Below, one piece after another: positions 41,911 to 50,995 of a DNA stretch of 64,000 nucleotides (position 1 is its first letter; each line of letters opens with the position of its first letter). Below the pieces are notes generated by a model, which was given only the letters and a program-made list of their open reading frames with translations, was not told the origin of the DNA and ran no database searches. This DNA comes from Hymenobacter aranciens. Its GTDB lineage: Bacteria > Bacteroidota > Bacteroidia > Cytophagales > Hymenobacteraceae. The translations under genes and the position numbers were made by a program. The DNA is taken from positions 62,001-126,000 of the forward strand of contig NZ_JAUQSY010000011.1 in the NCBI RefSeq assembly GCF_030580865.1. The letters are read 5' to 3'.

Positions 41911-43653
41911 TCAATATTGTGCCCCAAACGACGCATACCGCCGCTTGCGCCGCCACACCCGCACGGCGCCAAACAGCGCCAGCAGCGCCAGCGGCGCGCC
42001 GATATTTAGCAGCTGCCAGCCGCGACGCTGCTCGGCCAGCTTCACCTTGTCGAGGGGGCGGAGGGTGATTTGCTTGCCGCGCACGGAAATGAGGCCACTT
42101 TCGTCGAGCAGATAATCGGTGGCGTTGAGCACCAGCTCACGGTTAGCAAACTCGGTGTTGGCCAGCCGGTCGTAGCCCAGGCGGTAAGGCTTGCCGGTTT
42201 TGGCGTCGATGTCGGAGCGGATAAAATCGCCGTCGGCGATGAGAAGGACTTTGGATGGGCGCGCCTCGGCTGCTTTTTCGGGCTGAAACTGCATGGTGCC
42301 CGGCTTGGCGCGGTTGGCGTAGAGCGAGGTGAACTGGCCTTCGAGCAGGTAGCCCACATTCTGGAAGCTGTTTTGGTACAGCTTCGGATTGGGCTCCAGG
42401 CGGGCATCGTTGAAGTTGATGGGCACCGGGGCGGGCAACACCCGCGTGTAGCGCGAGGTGCTGAGCAGCGCCGTTTTGCGGATGCCGGCCGCCTTCACTG
42501 TATCGATATTGCCCGCAAATTTCAGATACACTGCGTCGAGGTTGCGGGTGATAGGGTGCTTGCTGAATTTGTTGATGAGCGGGTAGAGCTGCCAGGGCAT
42601 GGGCTCGATTTTGGGGCGGTTGCCGTCCATGCCGGTCACCAGCGGAATCTGGCCGCTGTTGAGGTCCAGCACCAGGTTCTGGTTCAGGCGCACACCGTAT
42701 TTGAAGAACAAGTCGTCCAGGTTCAGGTCGTAGGGCGTCGCCAGGGCCACGCCGTTGCGGCTCACGCTGTCGAGGTCTACGCGCAAGGCATCCACGAAAA
42801 ACAGCGCCCGGCCGCCCTGGGTGATAAACTGGTCAAGCTTGAATTTTTCGTCTTCAGAGTAGGGTGTTTTGGGCTGGGCCACCACCAACGCGTCCAGCGC
42901 TTTCAAGTCGCGCACTTTGCTGAGGTCGACGCGGAACACGTCGTATTGCTGCTGCCAGGCGCCGAGCATGTCGCCAGCCTGCTCATTGGTGAGTTCGTCG
43001 TGGCCCATCACTACGCCCAAGCGCTTGCGCAGGTCGGGCGTAAGCACCCGAATGGCGTTGGCTAGCTCGTATTCCAGGCCCTCAATGCTTTGATTGAGGC
43101 GCACTTCGGGGGCTTCGGCTTGGTTGCCGCGCAGCAGCAGCACGTTTTTGCTGCGGCCGTTGAGCGTGACGGTGGCCCAGGGGAAAATGATTTTCTCGAC
43201 GCGCTTGCCGTTTTCAGTCGCGCCGAGGTTGGTGGGTTTCAGACCTTTTTTGAACAGACTGGTATAAAATTCACTACGGGCCGCTTCGGTGCTGGCGGCG
43301 CTGGGGTCGATAAAGATGAAGTGCAGATTGGAACCGCCGTACACTTGGAACTCGGTCAGGGTTTCGCGCACGGCCTGCTCCAGACGGCGGAAGGAAGGAG
43401 GGAAGTCGCCGGTGAGGTACACCGTCACCGTCACTGGCTGCTGCAGGTTGCTGAGCAGCTTTTTGGTGGCCGGCGACATGGTGTAGCGCTTTTCCTCCGT
43501 CAAATCGAGGCGGAAAAAGAAGCGTTGAGCCACGAAATTGAACAGCAGCAAGCCGCCCAGCACGGCCACAAAACGCAGCAAATCGCGGCGCTTACGCGAA
43601 GGCACTGCCGCAACGGCAGGAGCAGGGAGAGAATCAGCCATTGTTTGTTCCAT
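41911..43653 (-). CDS. gldG: Gliding motility ABC transporter component GldG
   Basis: A 580-residue membrane protein of the GldA-GldF-GldG transporter linked to gliding. A TM helix at about residues 28-45 (LRFVAVLGGLLLFNFVA) is followed by FFRLDLTEEKRYTMSPATKK, typical of the GldG/ABC-type substrate-binding group, and a large extracytoplasmic part with the ABC_transp_aux fold. A second TM near residue 560 (LALLALFGAVRVW) precedes a basic tail. The start is coupled to the end of gldF (TAATG, one shared base). Met at residue 5 is an alternative. Confidence 0.92.
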   Translation of the reverse strand: MEQTMADSLPAPAVAAVPSRKRRDLLRFVAVLGGLLLFNFVAQRFFFRLDLTEEKRYTMSPATKKLLSNLQQPVTVTVYLTGDFPPSFRRLEQAVRETLTEFQVYGGSNLHFIFIDPSAASTEAARSEFYTSLFKKGLKPTNLGATENGKRVEKIIFPWATVTLNGRSKNVLLLRGNQAEAPEVRLNQSIEGLEYELANAIRVLTPDLRKRLGVVMGHDELTNEQAGDMLGAWQQQYDVFRVDLSKVRDLKALDALVVAQPKTPYSEDEKFKLDQFITQGGRALFFVDALRVDLDSVSRNGVALATPYDLNLDDLFFKYGVRLNQNLVLDLNSGQIPLVTGMDGNRPKIEPMPWQLYPLINKFSKHPITRNLDAVYLKFAGNIDTVKAAGIRKTALLSTSRYTRVLPAPVPINFNDARLEPNPKLYQNSFQNVGYLLEGQFTSLYANRAKPGTMQFQPEKAAEARPSKVLLIADGDFIRSDIDAKTGKPYRLGYDRLANTEFANRELVLNATDYLLDESGLISVRGKQITLRPLDKVKLAEQRRGWQLLNIGAPLALLALFGAVRVWRRKRRYASFGAQY

Positions 43654-44378
43654 TACCAGTTCCGGCTGCGCAATACTACCCGCGTGGCCTGCAATGCCAC
43701 GGCCACCACGCTAAAGAAATAAACCAAGTCCCGCGAATCGACCAGGCCCTTACTCAAATCGCGGTAGTGTGCCGCAATACCCAGCTGGCTAACATAATAT
43801 GCAGCGCTACCATCCAGCACCGAGGCCAATGAGTCGAAGCCCGAATACACCAGAAAGCACCCAACCACCGCCACCAGAAACGCAATAATCTGGTCGCGCG
43901 TGAGCGCTGAAGCCAGGATGCCAATGGCCGCAAACACTGCGGCCAGCAGCGCCAGCCCCAGGTAAGAGCCCACCGTAGCAGCTGAGTCGATGTTGCCCTC
44001 GGGGCTACCCAGCTTATACACCGAGAAGTAATAAAGCAGTGTTGGAATCAGCGCCAGCAAAGCCAGTAGAAAGCAGGCCAGGTACTTGCCCCCAATAATC
44101 TGCCCATCGGTGAGCGGGCGGGTGAGCAACAGCTCGATGGTGCCTGCCTTTTTTTCCTCGGCAAAGGTACGCATGGTGATGGCTGGGATGAGAAACAGGA
44201 ATATCCACGGCGCCAGTCCGAACAGCGTCTGCAGGTCGGCGTAGCCGTAGTCGAGCACGCTGCTATCCGGAAATACCCAGACGAACAGGCCGGTAGCCAC
44301 TAGGAACACGCCCAGCACCACGTAGGCGACGGGCGAGTTCAGGAAGGAATTGAATTCTTTGCGGAGAATGGTAAGCAT
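43653..44378 (-). CDS. gldF: Gliding motility ABC permease GldF
   Basis: A 241-residue six-TM permease. MLTILRKEFNSFLNSPVAYV is the family N-terminus; ITMRTFAEEKKAGTIELLLTRP is the cytoplasmic coupling segment typical of ABC-2 permeases. The ATG at 44378 is preferred because the upstream in-frame codons come from family A copy 7. The gene ends by overlap with gldG and follows gldA. Confidence 0.93.
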   Translation of the reverse strand: MLTILRKEFNSFLNSPVAYVVLGVFLVATGLFVWVFPDSSVLDYGYADLQTLFGLAPWIFLFLIPAITMRTFAEEKKAGTIELLLTRPLTDGQIIGGKYLACFLLALLALIPTLLYYFSVYKLGSPEGNIDSAATVGSYLGLALLAAVFAAIGILASALTRDQIIAFLVAVVGCFLVYSGFDSLASVLDGSAAYYVSQLGIAAHYRDLSKGLVDSRDLVYFFSVVAVALQATRVVLRSRNW

Positions 44379-44385
44379 TGACGTG

Positions 44386-44487
44386 TGTCGTGCTGACGAA
44401 GGAAGCATCTTATCACGCTTGTGTCAGGTCGAAATCTAGTACTGACGAAAGCAGCCGTGATAAGATGCTTCCTTCGTCAGCTTGACA
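44386..44487. repeat. Family A hairpin, copy 7
   Basis: TGTCGTGCTGACGAAGGAAG...CTTATCACG and complement CGTGATAAGATGCTTCCTTC...GACA; the loop holds AAGCAGC. It lies inside the gldA-gldF junction, 1 nt from the gldA stop codon. Confidence 0.9.
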
Positions 44488-44488
44488 G

Positions 44489-45394
44489 TTAGCGGGTTAA
44501 TTCTCCAAACACTTCCTCCAGGCTTTGCTGCTCCTGGCGCAGCCCCAGCAGCAGCCAGCCGCGCTCGGCCGCCAGCCGCGAGATGGCGGGGCGCAGGTCG
44601 CGCCCGGCGGAGCTGCGGAGCACGTAAGCACCGGCCTCCGCTGTTACGCTATGCACGCCCGGCAACTGCTGCAGTGCCTCTATGTCCACCGTGCCCTCAA
44701 ACTCGGCGCGCACCACGGTTTCGCCGGCGGCGCGCGCGGCCAGCTCGGCTACCGGGGCATCGGCCACCAGCTTGCCGCGGCTGATGATGATGACCCGGGA
44801 GCACAGCGCCGTGACTTCAGGGAGAATATGGGTGCTGAAAATAACGGTCTTATCCTCACTCACCTCACGGATGAGCTGGCGGATTTCCAGAATCTGGTTC
44901 GGGTCGAGGCCAGTGGTGGGCTCGTCCAGAATGAGCACATCGGGGTTGTGAATCAGGGCCTGGGCCAGGCCCACGCGCTGACGGTAGCCTTTGCTGAGGG
45001 CGCCAATTAGCTTGTTCTGCTCACGGCTCAGGCCCACGCGGCGCACCAGCTCGGCTACGCGGTTGCGCAGGCTGCTGCCTTTCAGGCCGTGCACCGAGCC
45101 GATAAATTCCAGATACTCGTGCACGTACATGTCGAGGTAGAGCGGGTTGTGCTCGGGCAGGTAACCCACGCGCTGACGCACAGCCAGGCTGTCGGTGGCC
45201 ACGTCGTGGCCCGCCACATGCACTGTGCCCGCCGTAGGGGGGAGGTAGCCGGTGGCGATTTTCATGGTTGTGCTTTTGCCCGCGCCATTCGGGCCCAGAA
45301 AGCCTACAATCTCACCTTTTTCAGCGGTGAAGCTGATATCATCGACGGCATTTTGAGCGCCGTAGGTCTTTATTAATTGATTGACTTCAACCAC
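44489..45394 (-). CDS. gldA: Gliding motility ABC ATPase GldA
   Basis: A 301-residue ATPase energising the GldF/GldG complex. Walker A GPNGAGKSTTMKI at about residue 34, signature LSKGYRQRVGLAQAL near 135, Walker B VLILDEPTTGLDP near 155, switch His in FSTHILPEV. The C-terminal 90 residues are the GldA-specific extension (SVTAEAGAYVLRSSAGRD). It follows an SDR gene by 17 nt. Confidence 0.94.
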   Translation of the reverse strand: MVEVNQLIKTYGAQNAVDDISFTAEKGEIVGFLGPNGAGKSTTMKIATGYLPPTAGTVHVAGHDVATDSLAVRQRVGYLPEHNPLYLDMYVHEYLEFIGSVHGLKGSSLRNRVAELVRRVGLSREQNKLIGALSKGYRQRVGLAQALIHNPDVLILDEPTTGLDPNQILEIRQLIREVSEDKTVIFSTHILPEVTALCSRVIIISRGKLVADAPVAELAARAAGETVVRAEFEGTVDIEALQQLPGVHSVTAEAGAYVLRSSAGRDLRPAISRLAAERGWLLLGLRQEQQSLEEVFGELTR

Positions 45395-45411
45395 AGATAA
45401 AAAATAAGAAG

Positions 45412-46104
45412 TTACTTGGGGTTAGTCGGCCGCAATTGGATTTCCGAAATCATCGTGGCCTGCGGCGCTGCCAGCGCGTGCACAATGGCCGCCGCAATAT
45501 CCTCCGGTTGCATCTTGTGCGGGTTGGGCTCCGAACCGGGCTCCGCGCCATTAAAGTTCGTTTCGACCGAACCCGGCATCACGCAGGTAACGCGGATGCC
45601 CTGCGGCCGCACTTCCTTAAACAGCGCGTCGGAAAAGCCGCGCACGGCGTATTTGGTGGCGCAGTAGCCGGCCATGTGGGCCGAGCCAGCCGTGCCCGCC
45701 AGCGAAGCCACGTTCACGATGTGCCCTCCTTTTTGCTGTTGCATTTGCGGCAAAGCAACGCGGGTGCAATAAAACAGGCCATGCACATTGGTATCGAATA
45801 GGTCGTGCCAATCTTCTGATTTGAAGTTGGCTACGGCGCCGAATTTGCCAATGCCCGCGTTATTGACCAGCACCTGGATTTCCGGACCTAGCTCGCGCTG
45901 GGTGTTCGTAAAAGCCTCAATGACGCTGTGTTCGTCGCGTACATCGCAGGTAAAAAACTGGAAACGCTCGTGCGTAAGGCCCTCGGGAGCGTGACGCCCC
46001 CAGCCGGCCACAGCCATACCCTTGGCCAGCAGCGCTTCGGCCACGGCCCGGCCGATGCCGGAGCTGACGCCGGTTACAATGGCGACTTTGCCTGATAACT
46101 CCAT
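45412..46104 (-). CDS. SDR family oxidoreductase upstream of gldA
   Basis: A 230-residue short-chain dehydrogenase. AIVTGVSSGIGRAVAEALL is the cofactor loop, VLVNNAGIGKFG the NAG motif, IVNVASLAGTAGS the catalytic Ser region and GYCATKYAVRG the YxxxK pair. The start is Met 46104, at the first residues of the fold. It appears to be co-transcribed with gldA, although SDRs are not known gliding components; the substrate is unknown. Confidence 0.88.
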   Translation of the reverse strand: MELSGKVAIVTGVSSGIGRAVAEALLAKGMAVAGWGRHAPEGLTHERFQFFTCDVRDEHSVIEAFTNTQRELGPEIQVLVNNAGIGKFGAVANFKSEDWHDLFDTNVHGLFYCTRVALPQMQQQKGGHIVNVASLAGTAGSAHMAGYCATKYAVRGFSDALFKEVRPQGIRVTCVMPGSVETNFNGAEPGSEPNPHKMQPEDIAAAIVHALAAPQATMISEIQLRPTNPK

Positions 46105-46122
46105 CTTATCTTTGGAAAAAGA

Positions 46123-46908
46123 ATGAGGAAAATGGGTAATACGAATTTCCGGACGCAAGTTAGCGGCAGCGGATGGTTTGCGGGAATACTTGGGGCCGGG
46201 CTGTGCTTTTTACTTACTACCTGCGGCCCCGGTCACGGCACTGATTGCCTTATGCGCACCGGCGACATTGTGACGGAGCGCCGTGAAATACCCACTGATA
46301 TCTTGCTGGTTACGACCTACGACAACGTTGACTTGAAAATCGTGCAGGATACCGAAACCTACGCCGAGGTGCGGTCGGGCGAGAATCTACTGGCCGACAT
46401 CACGTTTACCATAAAAGGCAATGGCCTCGAAATTGCCAATACCAGCAAATGCAACTGGGCTCGCAGCTACGACGTGCCCCGGGAAGTGACCCTGCATGTG
46501 CCCCAGCTGCGCGATGTGCGCCTGAATGGGTACGGTAATATCAGCTCAGTAGGGGTTTTCCGGCAGGACACGCTGTTTTTGCACCTGCTGGGTGCTGGCG
46601 ACATAAACCTGGAATTGCAAGGCAACTACCTGAACATGGATATGTTTGAGCTGGGTGACATAACGCTGCGGGGTACGATGGAGGAATTTACCTGGGTGCT
46701 GGGTGGCAATGGCCGCCTCTTTGCCCACGACCTGCAAACGCGTCGGAATTATTTCAAAACTACCCGCGACAGCAACGGCGATGCGCATGTGCGGGCACAG
46801 GACATTGTGGGGGGCAGTGTGGAGGGCACTGGAACAGTATACTACTCCGGCAATCCGGCAACCAAGGACTTGCAGATTAAGGGCTTCGGCTCGGCCCAAC
46901 CAGAATAG
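46123..46908 (+). CDS. GIN-domain (DUF2807) lipoprotein
   Basis: A 261-residue lipoprotein with lipobox LTTC around Cys34 (FLLTTCGPG). The mature part is the DUF2807/GIN domain, a parallel beta-helix-like repeat: LLVTTYDNVDLKIVQ, ITFTIKGNGLEIANTS, VTLHVPQLRDVRLNGYGN, LFLHLLGAGDINLELQ. Such proteins are surface- or periplasm-facing with unknown ligand. It is divergent from the SDR gene, with overlapping promoter space of only 18 nt. Confidence 0.8.
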   Translation: MRKMGNTNFRTQVSGSGWFAGILGAGLCFLLTTCGPGHGTDCLMRTGDIVTERREIPTDILLVTTYDNVDLKIVQDTETYAEVRSGENLLADITFTIKGNGLEIANTSKCNWARSYDVPREVTLHVPQLRDVRLNGYGNISSVGVFRQDTLFLHLLGAGDINLELQGNYLNMDMFELGDITLRGTMEEFTWVLGGNGRLFAHDLQTRRNYFKTTRDSNGDAHVRAQDIVGGSVEGTGTVYYSGNPATKDLQIKGFGSAQPE

Positions 46909-46917
46909 CTGAGTTTC

Positions 46918-47646
46918 CTATAAATCACCCAGCTGCGGCCTAATCAGTAATTCCTCCAGTACTGCCTGCGGCGAAAGCTGATGGGCCGAAAAAACTGCTT
47001 CGGCTACATCCTCCGCCCGAACGAACCGCTCGGCTGGCAAATCGACACCCGCCCAACTGGCGGTGAGCGTCGCGCCGGGCAGCACCGCCGTCACGCGCAC
47101 GCCTTGTTCCTTCAACTCCTCACGGAGGTTGCGGGTGAAGCCGTAGAGCGCGTGTTTAGCAATGCCGTAGGAGCCGCCATTAGGATAAGCCATGATGCTG
47201 GCTGTGGAGCAGATGGTGAAAATGTGACCCCGCCGCCGCTCGATAAACCCCGGCAACAGCGCCAGCGTCACGTCATAGGCGCTGAGCAGGTTGACGGCCA
47301 GCATCTGGCGCAGTTGCGAGCCATCGGTGGGCTCGTCCTGCAGGCGGCCGGGCAGGAAGGCCCCGGCGTTGTTCACCAAAACTTCTACCGGCAGCCCAAG
47401 GTTGAGCACGAAATCGGTGAAGCGGGCACAGTCGGCGGCCTGGCTCAAGTCGGCCGGTAGAACATGGAGCGGCGCGCTGGGAAAATCTTTTCCCGCCTGC
47501 TGCGTCACCTCTGTTAAATCCTGAGCCGAGCGGGCGCAGATAGCCACAGCGTAGCCCGCCGCCAGAAAGCGCCGGACTACGGCTAACCCAATACCTTTGC
47601 TGCCGCCCGTGACGACGACTAATTTTTGCGGTGCTTCCACTATCAA
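46918..47646 (-). CDS. SDR family oxidoreductase
   Basis: A 242-residue short-chain dehydrogenase. VVVTGGSKGIGLAVVRRFL binds NAD(P), VLVNNAGAFLPG follows, IFTICSTASIMAY has the Ser, SYGIAKHALYGF the Tyr and Lys. It is different enough from the SDR at 45412 not to be a recent duplicate. Convergent with the GIN lipoprotein gene (10 nt gap), divergent from mlaE. Confidence 0.88.
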   Translation of the reverse strand: MIVEAPQKLVVVTGGSKGIGLAVVRRFLAAGYAVAICARSAQDLTEVTQQAGKDFPSAPLHVLPADLSQAADCARFTDFVLNLGLPVEVLVNNAGAFLPGRLQDEPTDGSQLRQMLAVNLLSAYDVTLALLPGFIERRRGHIFTICSTASIMAYPNGGSYGIAKHALYGFTRNLREELKEQGVRVTAVLPGATLTASWAGVDLPAERFVRAEDVAEAVFSAHQLSPQAVLEELLIRPQLGDL

Positions 47647-47740
47647 CAGTTGATTTTACGTAAGCTGACCAATAACCCGGCCGGCAGTTGCTTGCAACCG
47701 CCAGTTCCGGGCTGTGGTTTACCCTTCTTGCTTCTTTTTC

Positions 47741-48472
47741 ATGCTTAAAATATTAGGTTCGTTCGTGCTGTTTTTGCGCAACATGCTCGTGCGCAAAGAG
47801 CGGTTCGCTACTCTCTGGAACCGCACCATCGACGAAGCCATTCTCATCGGGGTCGATTCGGTGGTCATTGTCAGCATTGTATCAGCCTTCATTGGGGCGG
47901 TTACCTGCGTTCAGATTGCCTATAACTTCACCAATCCGCTCATTCCTAAGTCTACCATTGGCTATATGGTGCGTGAAATGACCATTCTGGAGCTGGCGCC
48001 CACCATCACCTGCATCGTGCTGGCGGGCAAAGTGGGCAGTAGCATCGCCGGCGGCCTGGGCACCATGCGCATCACCGAACAGATTGATGCGCTGGAGGTA
48101 ATGGGTATCAACTCGGCTTCGTACCTAGTGCTGCCGCGCATGTTGGCGGCCATCATCACCTTCCCGTTGCTCGTTATCATGGCCATGGGCCTGGGCATTA
48201 TCGGCGGCTACCTGGCCGGCACCCTCTCCGGCGCCATGACGGGCGAAGAATATGTCGAAGGTATCCGCGACGCCTTCATTCCCTACAACATCGTTTTCGC
48301 CCTCATCAAATCGGTGGTTTTCGCCTTCCTGATTTCCGGCATCTCGGCCTACAAAGGCTTCTACACCCGCGGCGGCGCCCTCGAAGTAGGGGCGGCCAGC
48401 ACCACCGCCGTTACCAATTCCATCATCGCCATCCTGCTGGCCGACTACGTATTGGCGGCCGTTCTGCTGTAA
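47741..48472 (+). CDS. mlaE: MlaE-type lipid ABC transporter permease
   Basis: A 243-residue permease of the MlaE/YrbE family in retrograde phospholipid or lipid transport. LIGVDSVVIVSIVSAFIGAV is the first helix, MTILELAPTITCIVLAGKVG contains the conserved EL-P-l motif, and GSSIAGGLGTMRITEQIDAL is the family fingerprint. Met 47741 begins the conserved N-terminus (MLKILGSFVLFLRN). It forms an operon with mlaF. The MCE-domain partner (mlaD) is not directly downstream. Confidence 0.93.
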   Translation: MLKILGSFVLFLRNMLVRKERFATLWNRTIDEAILIGVDSVVIVSIVSAFIGAVTCVQIAYNFTNPLIPKSTIGYMVREMTILELAPTITCIVLAGKVGSSIAGGLGTMRITEQIDALEVMGINSASYLVLPRMLAAIITFPLLVIMAMGLGIIGGYLAGTLSGAMTGEEYVEGIRDAFIPYNIVFALIKSVVFAFLISGISAYKGFYTRGGALEVGAASTTAVTNSIIAILLADYVLAAVLL

Positions 48473-48474
48473 TT

Positions 48475-48563
48475 CAATGGGTGAAAGGGCGAATGGCTGA
48501 ATGGATGAATGAGCACAACGCCTCAACCATTCGCCTATTCGCCCATTCACTCATTCACTCATT
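48475..48563. repeat. Family E heptamer palindrome
   Basis: CAATGGGTGAAAGGGCGAATGGCTGAATGG-like left arm with unit of about 7 bp, and CATTCGCCTATTCGCCCATT plus ACTCATTCACTCATTG on the right. It lies in the mlaE-mlaF junction of the operon. Confidence 0.85.
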
Positions 48564-48569
48564 GTTCCC

Positions 48570-49382
48570 ATGATTGAAGTTTCCAACGTCCAGAAGGCCT
48601 TCGATGGCAACCCCGTGCTGAAGGGCGTCACCTGCACCTTCGAAACCGGCAAGTGCAACCTCGTGCTCGGCGGCTCCGGCACCGGCAAAAGCGTGCTCCT
48701 GCAGTGCATCGTGGGTTTGATGAAGCCCGACATCGGCTCCATCACCTTCGATGGCACGGTGTACACGAACAATAAAATCGACATCCGCCAGGAAATCCGG
48801 CGCAAAATCGGGATGCTCTTCCAGGGCTCGGCCCTGTTCGATTCCATGACTGTGGCCCAGAACGTGGAATTCCCCCTCCAGATGCTGACGCCCGAAATGA
48901 CGCCCGCCGAGCGCCGCGACCGCGTCGAGTTCTGCCTCAAGCGCGTGGGCTTGGAAAGCGCGGGCAACAAAATGCCCTCCGAAATTTCCGGCGGCATGAA
49001 GAAGCGCGTCGGCATCGCCCGCGCCATTGCCCCCAATTGCACTTACCTCTTCTGCGACGAGCCCAACTCCGGCCTCGACCCCGCCACGAGCATCAAAATC
49101 GACGAGCTGATTCACGAAATCACCCACGAATACAACATCACTACCGTCATTATCACCCACGATATGAACTCGGTAGTGGAAATCGGCGAGCACATCATCT
49201 TCCTGCACAAAGGCATGAAGCTCTGGGATGGCACGAAGGACGAAATCCTTACCGCCCAGGTGCCCGAGCTGCAGGAATTCATCTTCAGCAGCAGCCTGGT
49301 GCGCGCCGCCAAGCGCGTGGACGAAGAAAACGAAGGCGGCCTGGCCGCTTTCCAGGAAAGCTACGAAGGCGGCGGTATATAA
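48570..49382 (+). CDS. mlaF: MlaF-type ABC transporter ATPase
   Basis: A 270-residue ATPase. LGGSGTGKSVLLQCIVG is Walker A near residue 32, ISGGMKKRVGIARAI the Mla-type signature near 138, FCDEPNSGLDP the Walker B, and ITHDMNSV the switch His. The MKKRVG form of the signature and the MLFQGSALFDSMTV Q-loop match MlaF, which drives MlaE. It follows mlaE through a family E palindrome. Confidence 0.94.
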   Translation: MIEVSNVQKAFDGNPVLKGVTCTFETGKCNLVLGGSGTGKSVLLQCIVGLMKPDIGSITFDGTVYTNNKIDIRQEIRRKIGMLFQGSALFDSMTVAQNVEFPLQMLTPEMTPAERRDRVEFCLKRVGLESAGNKMPSEISGGMKKRVGIARAIAPNCTYLFCDEPNSGLDPATSIKIDELIHEITHEYNITTVIITHDMNSVVEIGEHIIFLHKGMKLWDGTKDEILTAQVPELQEFIFSSSLVRAAKRVDEENEGGLAAFQESYEGGGI

Positions 49383-49418
49383 AACGTGTACCCCGAAGCG
49401 AAGGTCTGGGTACACGTT
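49383..49418. terminator. Bidirectional hairpin
   Basis: AACGTGTACCC pairs with GGGTACACGTT; flanks are A-rich at left and TTCTC at right. It ends mlaF and the convergent BstA-like gene. Confidence 0.75.
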
Positions 49419-49420
49419 CT

Positions 49421-49957
49421 CTAGGCCATCAATAGTTTCAAATGCCCTAAATGGTGCCGCCCGTGCCAGGCATACAGCGCCAGCGCCTGGTCGAGGGTGT
49501 AAGTGCGGTCGTAGCCAGGGTGGTAAAAAGTGCGTTGCCACTGCTCATCCGTGAGGTGGTGCAATAGCGTCACCCAGCGCGAGTGCATCGCCTCAATCAT
49601 GCTCAACGACACCGTGATAGGCGTGGCCGCTACGTCGGGCAGTTCGGCCCATCCTTGCTCATCGTAGGGCTTAATCGTCGGGTTGTCCTCCGTCAGCGCC
49701 AGGCGGTAGCGAACGTAAGAATTCAGGTGCGAATCGGCGACGTGGTGAATAACCTGCCGCCCCGTCCAGCCGCCGGGGCGGTAGGGGAATTGCAGCCGCT
49801 CGCCGCCCACGGCGCGGGCCATCGCCGTGAGCTGCGCCGGCAGCTCTGCCAATTCCTGGATAAGGGCCGTGCGCCCGGCCGCCGAGAGTGGCCCCTCGGG
49901 CAATTGCGCCTGCCCCACCGGGTAGCGCAGCAGTTCGTCGGAAACAGAAGTAGTCAT
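49421..49957 (-). CDS. DinB-like putative metal-dependent hydrolase, YfiT/BstA type
   Basis: A 178-residue four-helix DinB-fold protein. RQVIHHVADSHLNSYVRY has the first metal His, and LYAWHGRHHLGHL has the His pair of the YfiT/BstA subgroup. Members include bacillithiol S-transferase; the substrate thiol here is not shown. RYPVGQAQLPEGPL is the family N-terminus. I chose Met 49957; a longer frame from 50029 runs back over the upstream terminator hairpin. Confidence 0.85.
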   Translation of the reverse strand: MTTSVSDELLRYPVGQAQLPEGPLSAAGRTALIQELAELPAQLTAMARAVGGERLQFPYRPGGWTGRQVIHHVADSHLNSYVRYRLALTEDNPTIKPYDEQGWAELPDVAATPITVSLSMIEAMHSRWVTLLHHLTDEQWQRTFYHPGYDRTYTLDQALALYAWHGRHHLGHLKLLMA

Positions 49958-49970
49958 GGGTGCAAAGAAA

Positions 49971-50003
49971 GCAAAAACGCCACCCCGGGAAGGGTGGCGT
50001 TTG
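49971..50003 (-). terminator. Terminator of the bifunctional nuclease gene
   Basis: GCAAACGCCACCC and GGGTGGCGTTTTTGC pair around TTCCC on the minus strand, followed by TTTC. It lies downstream of the gene at 50071-50718. Confidence 0.7.
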
Positions 50004-50070
50004 CAATGTTTAAGAACAAGCGGACCCACAAAAACCCGTTTAATTCGCTAAAATTCGTTAAATCTGCGGT

Positions 50071-50718
50071 CTAGGATTGCGGGCCGCGCTTGTTAAGCTC
50101 ATCGCGGATTTTAGCGGCCTTTTCGTAGTCCTCCTTTTCCAGCGCCTGGGCCAGCATTTTGGATAGTTCTTCGAAGGACACCTGGCCGCTGGGCTCGCGC
50201 GGCTCGGCAGGCTGACGGCTGCTGCGGGCGGGCGGCAGGTCATCATCATCCTCATCGTCCTCATCTTCTTCCTCGTCGCTTTCGGCGCCTTCTTCGCCCT
50301 CATCAAGGTCGGTCAGGATGATGCCGGCTTCACTAAGTACGCTTTCGACGGTGAAAATGGGCACCCCAAAACGCAGGCCGATGGCAATGGCATCGGAGGG
50401 CCGGGCGTCAATCTCGAAGGTGGTAGCGCCGTCCGAACACACGATGCGCGAGTAGAATACGCCCTCCTTGAGGTCCGAAATAATCACCTCCAGAATCACC
50501 ACGTGCACGTGCTCGGCAAAGGCCTTGAATAGGTCGTGGGTGAGGGGCCGGTTGGGGCTGATTTTCTCAATCTGGATGGCAATGCTCTGAGCCTCAAACA
50601 TGCCAATAATAATCGGCAGCCGGCGGCTACCGTTTTTCTCGCCCAGAATCAGGGCAAACGACCCCGACTGCGACTGGCTGGACGAGAGGCCCAGAATTTC
50701 AAGCTGTATTTTTTTCAA
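50071..50718 (-). CDS. Bifunctional nuclease family protein (DUF151) with UVR motif
   Basis: A 215-residue protein. The DUF151/BFN domain spans about residues 1-140: LILGEKNGSRRLPIIIGMFE, HDLFKAFAEHV, and EIDARPSDAIAIGLRFGVPI are its signatures. An acidic linker (EGAESDEEEDEDDEDDD) leads to a C-terminal UvrB/UvrC-type coiled motif (SFEELSKMLAQALEKEDYEK plus AAKIRDELNKR). BFN proteins have been described as nucleases acting on DNA and RNA. The UVR tail suggests docking on a UvrA/UvrC-like or Clp-type partner. Confidence 0.88.
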   Translation of the reverse strand: MKKIQLEILGLSSSQSQSGSFALILGEKNGSRRLPIIIGMFEAQSIAIQIEKISPNRPLTHDLFKAFAEHVHVVILEVIISDLKEGVFYSRIVCSDGATTFEIDARPSDAIAIGLRFGVPIFTVESVLSEAGIILTDLDEGEEGAESDEEEDEDDEDDDDLPPARSSRQPAEPREPSGQVSFEELSKMLAQALEKEDYEKAAKIRDELNKRGPQS

Positions 50719-50873
50719 GGGATTGGAAGGTCTTTGGCGCCACTGGCGCCGGGGACAGGAATAGAAGAGCGTTTCTTACGACAAATAAAGGCAAAATGGC
50801 CAGAACTTGCCGCGGAAGCGGCGCCGGAAGCGAGCTAAAATGAAAAAAAGAACGCTCGGTCAGGTACAAAAAA

Positions 50874-50978
50874 AGAACGTCATGCCGAACGCAGCGAAGC
50901 ATCTGACCCGCCGCAGTAACCTCAATCGCAAGGATTAGTTACGCAGGCGAGATGCTTCCTTCGTCAGCATGACGTTCT
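50874..50978. repeat. Family A hairpin, copy 8
   Basis: AGAACGTCATGCCGAACGCA...GCATCT arms with mismatches at the middle and a CGCAGTAACCTCAATCGCAA-type loop, almost the same loop as copy 6. Between the minus-strand etfA gene and the bifunctional nuclease gene. Confidence 0.85.
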
Positions 50979-50995
50979 CAAGGAATTTTCGCGAC

